Of a stretch of DNA of 14,912 nucleotides, positions 8,003 to 13,437 are shown piece after piece (the stretch's first letter is position 1; each line of letters begins with the position of its first letter). The translations under genes and the position numbers were made by a program. The notes below the pieces were generated by a model. That model was not told the origin of the DNA, ran no database searches, and saw only the letters and a program-made list of their open reading frames with translations. Location of the stretch: positions 1-14,912 of the forward strand of contig NZ_JAEHGC010000031.1 of NCBI RefSeq assembly GCF_016107705.1, read 5' to 3'. Source of the stretch: Neobacillus cucumis. GTDB taxonomy: Bacteria; Bacillota; Bacilli; Bacillales_B; DSM-18226.

Positions 8003-8028
8003 AGACTGATTCTTTCAGTCTTTTTTTA
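8001..8028 (+). terminator. Terminator at the end of the cad operon
   Basis: Perfect 9-bp stem AAAGACTGA (8001-8009) / TCAGTCTTT (8015-8023), 5-nt loop, then TTTT. It overlaps the stop codon of the small membrane protein. Confidence 0.9.
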
Positions 8029-8038
8029 TGTTACTTTA

Positions 8039-8067
8039 TTGACAATATGCTCATATGTGCATATATT
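8039..8067 (+). promoter_or_regulatory. Promoter with CzrA-type operator in the spacer (copy 1)
   Basis: TTGACA (8039-8044), 17-bp spacer, TATATT (8062-8067). The spacer carries a near-perfect 20-bp palindrome, ATATGCTCATATGTGCATAT (8045-8064), symmetric at 18 of 20 positions, a fitting site for an ArsR-family dimer. It matches copy 2 at 10765-10793 at 26 of 29 positions. It drives the CDF gene at 8177 through a roughly 105-nt leader containing an arsR remnant. Confidence 0.85.
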
Positions 8068-8107
8068 GAAATTATCATATTTATAAAACAATCAGAAAGG
8101 GTATTGA

Positions 8108-8164
8108 ATGGTACAGCAACTTAAATTATAGAACGAACATGCTTGTCATAATAAATTTAAATGA
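8108..8164 (+). pseudogene. Collapsed arsR (czrA-like) remnant upstream of the CDF gene
   Basis: The ATG at 8108 lies exactly 40 nt after the -10 element, as does the ATG of the intact arsR at 10834, and 27 of those 40 leader bases match. Only 19 codons remain: MVQQLKL, a TAG (8129-8131), then in the same frame NEHACHNNKFK and TGA (8162-8164). EHACHN corresponds to the DHACHD end of the intact repressor, which holds the H-x-x-H of the alpha-5 metal site. About 90 codons, including the whole DNA-binding domain, are missing. The stop overlaps the ribosome binding site of the CDF gene, the arrangement expected of an arsR-CDF operon. Confidence 0.7.
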
Positions 8165-8176
8165 GGAGAGATAGAT

Positions 8177-9115
8177 ATGGGACATCATCACAGTCATGGG
8201 CACGATCATGGACATCACCACGGTCACGGGCATTCTCATGCCCCTGCGAATTATGGATTTGCATTTGGTTTTGGAATTATCTTGAACACGATATTTATTA
8301 TTGTTGAAATTATCTACGGTATCCTAGGGGATTCTTTAGCACTACTAGCTGATGCAGGGCACAACATAAGTGATGTCCTGGGGTTAATAATTGCCTGGAT
8401 CGCCGTTTGGCTAGGGAAAAAGGCTCCTACTAAAAAGCGGACATATGGATATAAAAGAAGTTCCATACTAGCCGCTTTATTCAATGCAGTTTTCTTACTG
8501 GTAGCCATCGGTGCTATTGCATGGGAAGCCATACAACGTTTTTCTTCACCAGCACCAGTTGCAGGAAAAACGGTGATCATCGTAGCAATCGTAGGAATCG
8601 TGATAAATGGCATAACAGCATTACTTTTTATGGCTGGAAGAAAGAACGATCTAAATATCCGTGGAGCTTTCTTGCATATGGCTGCTGATGCCTTAGTTTC
8701 ACTTGGGGTAGTAGTTGCAGGGGTTGTTATCCTTTGGACGGGATGGCAATGGATTGACCCTCTCGTAAGCCTTGTGATTTCCATCGTGATTTTCTTTGGT
8801 ACATGGGGTTTGTTAAAAGAGTCCCTTAACTTATCAATGGATGCGGTGCCAGAAGGCATAGATATTCATAAGATTAAGGAATATCTAAGTGGATTACCTA
8901 CGATTTTAGAAGTTCATGATCTGCATGTTTGGGGAATGAGCACGACAGAAGCTGCTTTAACCGTTCATTTAATTCGGTCGGAAATTGAAGATAATGATGA
9001 ACTGCTTCAAAAATTAACAAAGGAATTGCATGACCAATTCGGTATTGAGCATGCGACTATCCAAATTGAAAAAGGCACCTATAACTGTTCCTTACAACCT
9101 GAGGGTACGATATGA
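8177..9115 (+). CDS. czcD: CDF-family Zn2+/Cd2+/Co2+ exporter (CzcD/ZitB-like)
   Basis: Encodes 312 aa, usual for the cation diffusion facilitator family (metal/H+ antiport out of the cytoplasm). The N-terminus is a His-rich metal-binding tail (15 His within residues 3-21). Six membrane helices span about 27-215. The transport site is complete: H62-x-x-x-D66 in helix 2 (ADAGHNISD) and H167-x-x-x-D171 in helix 5 (FLHMAADAL). The cytoplasmic C-terminal domain has the conserved VHDLHVWGMS (246-255) and EHATIQIE. The start is ATG 8177 with AGGAG at 8164-8168. It is preceded by a czrA-type operator and an arsR remnant, and followed by a terminator. The exporter is intact while its own regulator is lost, so the repressor at 10834 probably controls it in trans (inference). 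Confidence 0.95.
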   Translation: MGHHHSHGHDHGHHHGHGHSHAPANYGFAFGFGIILNTIFIIVEIIYGILGDSLALLADAGHNISDVLGLIIAWIAVWLGKKAPTKKRTYGYKRSSILAALFNAVFLLVAIGAIAWEAIQRFSSPAPVAGKTVIIVAIVGIVINGITALLFMAGRKNDLNIRGAFLHMAADALVSLGVVVAGVVILWTGWQWIDPLVSLVISIVIFFGTWGLLKESLNLSMDAVPEGIDIHKIKEYLSGLPTILEVHDLHVWGMSTTEAALTVHLIRSEIEDNDELLQKLTKELHDQFGIEHATIQIEKGTYNCSLQPEGTI

Positions 9116-9130
9116 CTTCTTATGCAGAGT

Positions 9131-9161
9131 AGCGATTTCTATTAGGAAATTGCTGTTTTTT
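9131..9161 (+). terminator. Terminator after the intact CDF gene
   Basis: Stem AGCGATTTC (9131-9139) / GAAATTGCT (9146-9154) with one G-U pair, 6-nt loop, then a T tract at 9156-9161. It is nearly the same sequence as the terminator after the second CDF gene (12160-12190). Confidence 0.85.
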
Positions 9162-9560
9162 GCAAGCTAATGGAGGATTTACAGCGGTCCTAAGGGGTGA
9201 ATTGGGACTAATTAAACATACCGCTTCAGGAAAGTTCATTATGTAAGTTTTAGATTCTGAAAGAAACTAATATATAATTAGTATGAGATATTGATAATAT
9301 GTAATGGATTCATGGGTAAGGACGATGATTCCATTTATGATTTTCTTATGGTTGTTAATGAAAAAAGTACGAAGCGCAGAATTTCTTAGTAAGAACCATT
9401 TTAATAAGCAGCAAAGCATAGAAAAGGGCTGATTTTAAACTAAGTTTTATGGCAGGTTAATTATATTGTAAAACTTTGTTCATAGGTTATTAATAATTAA
9501 TGGGTAAAATAAATCATGCAACTAGGACAATTTGCAATCTTTTCAACCAACCCCTTCTTT
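9162..9560. other. Long intergenic stretch
   Basis: About 400 nt between two terminators. The only candidate gene is the 42-codon ORF at 9304-9432, listed separately. The second terminator (9561-9589) implies that something upstream of it is or was transcribed. I see no other ORF with a ribosome binding site, no RNA gene and no insertion sequence end. Confidence 0.4.
9304..9432 (+). CDS. Possible small single-helix membrane protein
   Basis: A 42-codon ORF from ATG 9304 to TGA 9430-9432. Residues about 4-19 are hydrophobic and aromatic (WVRTMIPFMIFLWLLM) and are followed at once by a basic, hydrophilic tail (KKVRSAEFLSKNHFNKQQ), the pattern of a single-pass peptide with the tail inside. There is no good ribosome binding site. 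No family recognised. A terminator lies about 130 nt downstream. Chance ORF remains quite possible. Confidence 0.25.
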   Translation: MDSWVRTMIPFMIFLWLLMKKVRSAEFLSKNHFNKQQSIEKG

Positions 9561-9589
9561 AAAGATTCGGTTTTCACCGAATCTTTTTT
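9561..9589 (+). terminator. Strong rho-independent terminator
   Basis: Perfect 11-bp stem AAAGATTCGGT (9561-9571) / ACCGAATCTTT (9576-9586) with loop TTTC, followed by T residues. It lies upstream of the ZIP gene, with no certain gene in front of it. Confidence 0.85.
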
Positions 9590-9638
9590 ATTTAGCAAGC
9601 TTTGAAATCAATACCCTCGTCTAAGCATACAGCTATTA

Positions 9639-9652
9639 GCATATGTTGAAAT
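9639..9652 (+). promoter_or_regulatory. Possible operator half-site before the ZIP gene
   Basis: GCATATGTTGAAAT shares 13 of 14 bases with the right half of the CDF promoter/operator (8059-8072). It lies 27 nt before the ATG of the ZIP gene. A possible weak promoter is TTGAAA (9602-9607), an 18-bp spacer and CATACA (9626-9631). Only half of the palindrome is present, so regulation by the CzrA-like repressor is uncertain. Confidence 0.3.
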
Positions 9653-9679
9653 GTAAAGGTTTTAAAGAGGGGGAACTGA

Positions 9680-10417
9680 ATGTTTGAAGAAATAAAGGTA
9701 AGTTCATATGTAGCATTGCTTATTTTTGCTGCGCTGTATCTTGGTGGAAGTTCAATCCAATTCATGTTCCTTTTCTTTAAAAGAAATACTTTGTCTTTAC
9801 AGATTCTTTGTGGAGGATTCTTATTAGGATTATTTACATTTGATTTACTTCCAGAGGCATTTAGCCGTTTTAATATAATAGGTATTTTAACAGGAATTTC
9901 AATTGGTATTTTTATTATGATTCTAATGGAGGTTTTCCTGCATAAAAATCGATTTCTTCATAAGTACCATGAAGATACGATGTATTTGTTATTCCTTGCT
10001 TTACTCATCCATAGTATACCGACGGGAATGACTTTTGGCATGAGCTTACAGGCAGGACAAGCGATAAATTATGGTTTATTGCTTGCTTTTATTCTCCACA
10101 ATGTCCCAGAAGGTATGATGATTATGGCATCCATCCCACTTATAAAAGGGAAAAATAAATTATTCACCTTTTTTTGTACTGCTTTTTCCATTGTGATTGG
10201 CATTAATATTTTGATTGGCTTAAATATGAGAGTGGATTCAACTAAGTGGAATACTGTCATTATGGGTATAACCATTGGTACAATGGGGTATGTCGCATTT
10301 TATGAATTTCTTTGGAAAAAATCGAAATATCTATCTAAAGGTAGAGTAGCATTATATGTTATCTTAGGAATGGTTGGAATGCATTTGTTCTTACGTTTTA
10401 TTCCTTCTCATCACTAA
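9680..10417 (+). CDS. ZIP-family metal transporter
   Basis: Encodes 245 aa from ATG 9680, with AGAGGGGGAA just upstream. About eight hydrophobic segments are visible, with a short His-containing loop after helix 3 (HKNRFLHKYHED, 88-99). ZIP proteins carry divalent cations (Zn, Fe, Mn) into the cytoplasm. The helix 5 signature is canonical: H140-N-V-P-E144-G (AFILHNVPEGMMI). The matching helix 4 motif is altered: H111-S-I-P-T-G where most ZIPs have H-N-x-P-E-G, so two usual metal ligands (Asn, Glu) are replaced by Ser and Thr. This suggests a divergent binuclear site and changed selectivity or mechanism. It sits between two exporter modules, an unusual place for an importer. Ends 95 nt before the likely start of the small YjzC-like protein, probably on the same transcript. 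Confidence 0.88.
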   Translation: MFEEIKVSSYVALLIFAALYLGGSSIQFMFLFFKRNTLSLQILCGGFLLGLFTFDLLPEAFSRFNIIGILTGISIGIFIMILMEVFLHKNRFLHKYHEDTMYLLFLALLIHSIPTGMTFGMSLQAGQAINYGLLLAFILHNVPEGMMIMASIPLIKGKNKLFTFFCTAFSIVIGINILIGLNMRVDSTKWNTVIMGITIGTMGYVAFYEFLWKKSKYLSKGRVALYVILGMVGMHLFLRFIPSHH

Positions 10418-10512
10418 ACGTAGCGGAAATAGTGGAAATGAGTCATGTTTAGAATTAACGAATGTTCTGTGAAAAACTAGGAGGGGTAGGAAAATTAAAA
10501 AGAGGAATCTTT

Positions 10513-10674
10513 TTGAGTCACTTCACAGACCATCATCATACAGGAGAAACGGTAATGGAATCTGGGCAATATATAGATGCAGATGGAGAACATGCGGTAC
10601 TTCAACAGGGAGAAAAGTTCCCAAGCTGCCAAAAAACAGGAGAGTCAGTCTCTTGGACGCATGAACAACAATAG
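10513..10674 (+). CDS. Small YjzC-like protein
   Basis: Encodes 53 aa if started at TTG 10513, favoured by AGAGG at 10501-10505. The same frame is open up to ATG 10462 (70 aa), which has no ribosome binding site; a strong AGGAGGGG at 10479-10486 lacks a standard start in frame, so the true start is uncertain. The product is soluble and polar, with a His cluster ([10 protein letters not shown]), the pattern [20 protein letters not shown] followed by P, one Cys (SCQKTG) and a late Trp. The G-x-Y...G...L-x-x-G-x-x-F-P layout recalls the small Bacillus YjzC family, whose function is unknown to me. It is followed 13 nt later by a terminator and probably cotranscribed with the ZIP gene. Confidence 0.6.
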   Translation: MSHFTDHHHTGETVMESGQYIDADGEHAVLQQGEKFPSCQKTGESVSWTHEQQ

Positions 10675-10684
10675 ATAAAAGCGG

Positions 10685-10726
10685 AGACAGCCTCTAATTT
10701 GAAACAATGGGGCTGTTTTCTTTTTA
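10685..10726 (+). terminator. Terminator after the YjzC-like gene
   Basis: Stem core ACAGCC (10687-10692) / GGCTGT (10711-10716), extendable outward by A-U and G-U pairs, with an 18-nt loop and then TTTTCTTTTT. Ends the ZIP transcript. Confidence 0.65.
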
Positions 10727-10764
10727 CACGCGTTCTTTACAATCTTTAGTAACCATTAGTGGAT

Positions 10765-10793
10765 TTGACAATATGTACATATGGGCATATATT
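10765..10793 (+). promoter_or_regulatory. Promoter with CzrA-type operator in the spacer (copy 2)
   Basis: TTGACA (10765-10770), 17-bp spacer, TATATT (10788-10793). The spacer carries ATATGTACATATGGGCATAT (10771-10790), the same palindrome as copy 1 with three changes. RNA polymerase and repressor would compete directly. It controls the arsR at 10834, hence autoregulation. Confidence 0.85.
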
Positions 10794-10833
10794 GATATTA
10801 ACATATTACTTCGAAAATAAGGAAGGGTTGTAA

Positions 10834-11157
10834 ATGAATCCAGAAGAAGAGGGAAAAAATAAAATTAATTGCTTAAATGAGGAAACACTTTTTATTGTTT
10901 CTCAGACGTTTAAAGCACTATCGGATAACACAAGAATTAAAATTCTTTATTTGCTGTCTCAAAAGGAATGTTCAGTAAATGAAATTGCTGAGGTTTTGGA
11001 ACTTCACCAATCAACGGTTTCCCATCAATTAAGTTTTTTGAAAAACCTACGGCTTGTAAAGTTTAGAAGAGAAGGGACAACGGTTTTCTATTCAAATGAC
11101 GACCAGCACATTATTAACCTTTTACAACAAGCGATTGATCATGCTTGTCACGATTAG
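10834..11157 (+). CDS. czrA: CzrA-like ArsR/SmtB-family Zn/Co-responsive repressor
   Basis: Encodes 107 aa, the CzrA/SmtB length. The start is ATG 10834 with AAGGAAGGG upstream. The winged HTH is at about 47-86 ([20 protein letters not shown] recognition helix, then [10 protein letters not shown] wing). The alpha-5 zinc site is complete: D90-x-H92 (NDDQHI) and H103-x-x-H106 (DHACHD), the ligand set known for CzrA. It lacks the N-terminal cysteines and the CVC motif of CadC, so it should sense Zn/Co rather than Cd/Pb. Its operator lies in its own promoter and again before the CDF gene at 8177. It forms an operon with the broken CDF gene 23 nt downstream. It appears fully functional and may be the only regulator of both modules. 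Confidence 0.93.
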   Translation: MNPEEEGKNKINCLNEETLFIVSQTFKALSDNTRIKILYLLSQKECSVNEIAEVLELHQSTVSHQLSFLKNLRLVKFRREGTTVFYSNDDQHIINLLQQAIDHACHD

Positions 11158-11180
11158 TTTGTTTAAAGGAGTTTTTTTAA

Positions 11181-12133
11181 ATGCCACATAGTCATAATCA
11201 CGGTCATGACCATGACCACGGAGATGTATTCCATTCGCATGCGCCGATTGGAAAAATGAAACTTGCTTTTTTTCTAACCCTAATCATTCTTGTCGTCGAA
11301 CTAGTGGGTGGATTTATTTCTCATAGTTTAGCGCTTCTTTAGGATGCAGGTCACGTTTTAACCGATATTGCAGTAATCGGATTATCTTGGTTCGCTATGC
11401 ATCAATCGCAAAAACCAGCATCCGAAAAATTTAAATATGGGTATCACCGTTCTGGAATTTTGGCTGCTTTTATAAACGCGATGACATTAATCGTAATCGC
11501 TGTGGTGATTCTTTATGAAGCAATCGACCGATTTAAAAACCCACAGCCCGTCGGTAGTACTTGGATGTTCATAAGTGCCTCTGTTGAGTTAATCATGAAC
11601 CTGTATTTAGGTTTTGGATTAAGCAAAGAGGACAACATTAACGTCAAAAGTGCTGTACTTCATATGATGGGGACGCAATGGCTTCTGCTGGAGTGATTGT
11701 GGGTGGTATTATTATTTTATTAACTGGTTGGGATATTGTAGACCCAATCCTTAGCGTTCTAATCGCTTTCTTGATTGCTTTTGGGGCATGGAAGATAGTA
11801 AAACAAACAGTAGGCATCTTAATGGAAGGTACACCAAAGGGAATCTCTTTGGAAAAAGTAATGGAAGTAATTCGTTCGGTAAAAGGTGTCCTAAATGTTC
11901 ACGACCTGCATGTTTGGAGCATCACGAGTGGAAAAAATGCATTATCATGTCACGTTGTACTAAATAATCAGATAAATTTTCAAGACAGTCAGGGCATTTT
12001 AAGAGAAGTGGAACATAAATTACAACATATTGGAATTGGACACGCTACAATACAAATGGAAAACGAGGAACATCCTCATGATGAATCTGGGGTTTGCTCC
12101 ACTTCCGAACATAAACACGAACACCAACATTAA
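11181..12133 (+). pseudogene. Second CDF-family metal exporter, inactivated by a nonsense codon and a frameshift
   Basis: The start is ATG 11181, with AAAGGAG at 11165-11171. The restored product is about 317 aa. It has a His-rich N-terminus (PHSHNHGHDHDHGDVFHSH), six membrane helices, and a C-terminal domain with VHDLHVWSIT and GHATIQME, ending in a second His-rich tail (EHKHEHQH). Codon 54 is TAG (11340-11342) in SLALL-stop-DAGHVLTD, where CDF proteins have Ala or Ser; a Ser TCG would need one substitution. A second lesion is a missing G in the run 11669-11672: HMMG should continue DAMASAGVIVGG, which is read from 11678 in the next frame. The helix 2 and helix 5 ligands (H-x-x-x-D) survive when both are corrected. 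It belongs to a different CDF subgroup from the gene at 8177 (my visual estimate is less than half identical), so it is not a recent duplicate of that coding sequence. Confidence 0.9.
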
Positions 12134-12159
12134 GAACGATTTAATGACTAGACAAAACG

Positions 12160-12190
12160 GCGATTTCCATTAGGGAATTGCTGTTTTTTA
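12160..12190 (+). terminator. Terminator after the second CDF gene
   Basis: Stem GCGATTTCC (12160-12168) / GGGAATTGC (12173-12181) with G-U pairs and loop ATTA, then a T tract at 12184-12189. It shares the core GCGATTTC-ATTAG-GAATTGCTG with the terminator after the first CDF gene. Confidence 0.85.
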
Positions 12191-12316
12191 TTGAGTCAAT
12201 GGAAATTTTTTTTACTTAATTAACCATAATAGTTTCCCTGGATTTAAAAATTTATATTATTTCGAGTTGCCCCTAAGGTAAAGTAGTGTCGGAACCCATG
12301 AACAATAAATAAAATG
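12191..12316. other. Intergenic stretch between two terminators
   Basis: No ORF with a start and ribosome binding site, and no clear promoter. The terminator that follows (12317-12347) has no obvious gene of its own, so this may be the residue of a deleted gene. Confidence 0.35.
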
Positions 12317-12347
12317 AAAACAGTCTTTTGAAAAGGCTGTTTTTTTA
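12317..12347 (+). terminator. Rho-independent terminator without an obvious gene
   Basis: AAAACAGTC (12317-12325) pairs with GGCTGTTTT (12335-12343), with one G-U pair, extended by T-A pairs toward the loop and followed by further T residues. Confidence 0.75.
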
Positions 12348-12448
12348 TGGTTTTTCTTTACAGGTATTTTAGGAAATTAAAATTAATTAAAAATCCAAAT
12401 TGATATCTAATGCGTTAGTATTGATTTAATAGGAAAGGGGAATGTAAC

Positions 12449-13273
12449 CTGAAACCAATTATTTTTTTATCTATTGTACTTTCTATTTTATTATTATCTT
12501 CGTGTAGTGGGGGGTTTTAAGGGTACCAAAGTCATCACTAATGAACCATCAAATGAATATGACATCTCAAAAAGTGATACCAACTAATTCAGAATGGAAG
12601 ACAACGGAAAGTCTGAAACCAAACATAGATATTCCCATTACCATTTGGATTAAGGATAAATCGAATAAACCTATCCAATCATTCCAAACGATCCAAGAGA
12701 AAAAGATGCATTTGATTGTAGTTGCGCGGGATCTAACATTTTTTTCCCATATTCATCCCCAATATAAAGGGAATGGGGAGTTTACCATAACCACAAAATT
12801 TCCAGTAGCAGGTGACTATAAGCTCGTTGCGGATGTCACACCAAAAGGGCAGTATCGATAGCAGTATTGAAACACATTGGATACATGTAGAGGGTAATGT
12901 CCCAAAAGATAAACCAATAGTACCTAATCGGAAATTTACGAAAGTAGTGGATGGTCTAAAAGTGACTCTCTCCTATGATAAAAATAAGATGATGTCGAAT
13001 ATGCCTTTAAATATGACCTTTACCATTCGTGATGAAAAAACTGATAAACCCATTACCAACCTTCAGCCTTATTTAGGTGCCATGGGACATATGGTCAAAA
13101 TGAGTTCAGATGTAAAAAACTATTTACATGTCCATCCTATGACCTCAAAGGAGAACGCCCCCAAAGTGACCTTCATGACTCTATTTCCGAAAAAAGGAGT
13201 GTATAAAATCTGGGGGCAGTTTCAATATCGAGTTCGTGTAGTCGTTGTACCCTATGTCGTTCTTGTACCATAA
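12449..13273 (+). pseudogene. Metal-associated lipoprotein with FixH/YtkA-like domains, frameshifted twice
   Basis: A lipoprotein signal peptide begins at CTG 12449 (AAAGGGGA at 12434-12441): KPIIFLSIVLSILLLSSC, lipobox LSSC with Cys at 12503-12505. Frame 2 stops at TAA 12518 just after a run of six G (12509-12514). One more G would join it to frame 1 (MNHQMNMTSQ from 12541), a Met/His-containing stretch as seen in copper-binding exported proteins. Frame 1 carries the first domain (IPITIWIKDKSNKPIQSF, FFSHIHPQYKGNGEF, YKLVADVTPKG) and stops at TAG 12859. The continuation in frame 2 (SIDSSIETHWIHVEGN) implies an extra base in the AAAAGGG run near 12843-12849. The second domain has YLGAMGHMVKMSS, NYLHVHPMT and FPKKGVYKIWGQF, with conserved His. 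The restored product is about 275 aa, anchored outside the membrane. The function of such proteins is not established; a link to Cu/Zn is inferred from composition and neighbours. Confidence 0.65.
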
Positions 13274-13283
13274 TGATAAAATG

Positions 13284-13313
13284 AAAAAAACCTTCATATG
13301 GGAAGGTTTTTTT
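13284..13313 (+). terminator. Terminator after the lipoprotein gene
   Basis: CCTTC (13291-13295) pairs with GAAGG (13302-13306), flanked by seven A on the left and seven T on the right that extend the stem. It works in both orientations in principle. Confidence 0.85.
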
Positions 13314-13350
13314 GTTCAAATAATTGTAACTTGTAGCAATAAAACCCCAA

Positions 13351-13379
13351 TTGACAATCAATATCAATGAAAATACAAT
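13351..13379 (+). promoter_or_regulatory. FTR1 promoter with overlapping Fur-like box
   Basis: TTGACA (13351-13356), 17-bp spacer, TACAAT (13374-13379): a near-consensus sigma-A promoter. Overlapping it, TGACAATCAATATCA (13352-13366) matches the 7-1-7 Fur box of Bacillus (TGATAATNATTATCA) at 12 of the 14 specified positions. Iron-dependent repression by Fur is a strong inference. Confidence 0.8.
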
Positions 13380-13394
13380 AGGTTTAGATGAAAT

Positions 13395-13409
13395 TGAAAT
13401 TCGTTATCA
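13395..13409 (+). promoter_or_regulatory. Second, weaker Fur-like box in the FTR1 leader
   Basis: TGAAATTCGTTATCA matches the 7-1-7 Fur consensus at about 11 of the 14 specified positions. It lies downstream of the -10 element and 28 nt before the ATG. It may be an auxiliary site or chance in AT-rich DNA. Confidence 0.4.
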
Positions 13410-13437
13410 ATTGTGTGAAATCACAAGGGGGATCCTT

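Noticed and set aside
7537..8124. Plus-strand ORF of 195 codons over the copD-like remnant and small membrane gene
   Set aside because: The frame reads through a terminator and the next promoter, has no ribosome binding site and no protein-like pattern.
8314..8859. Minus-strand ORF of 181 codons inside the intact CDF gene
   Set aside because: Long but antisense to a gene with complete CDF motifs; a product of codon bias.
9162..9560. Riboswitch or small RNA in the long intergenic gap
   Set aside because: I could not find a paired core or known metal-sensing leader pattern by eye; only the terminator is convincing.
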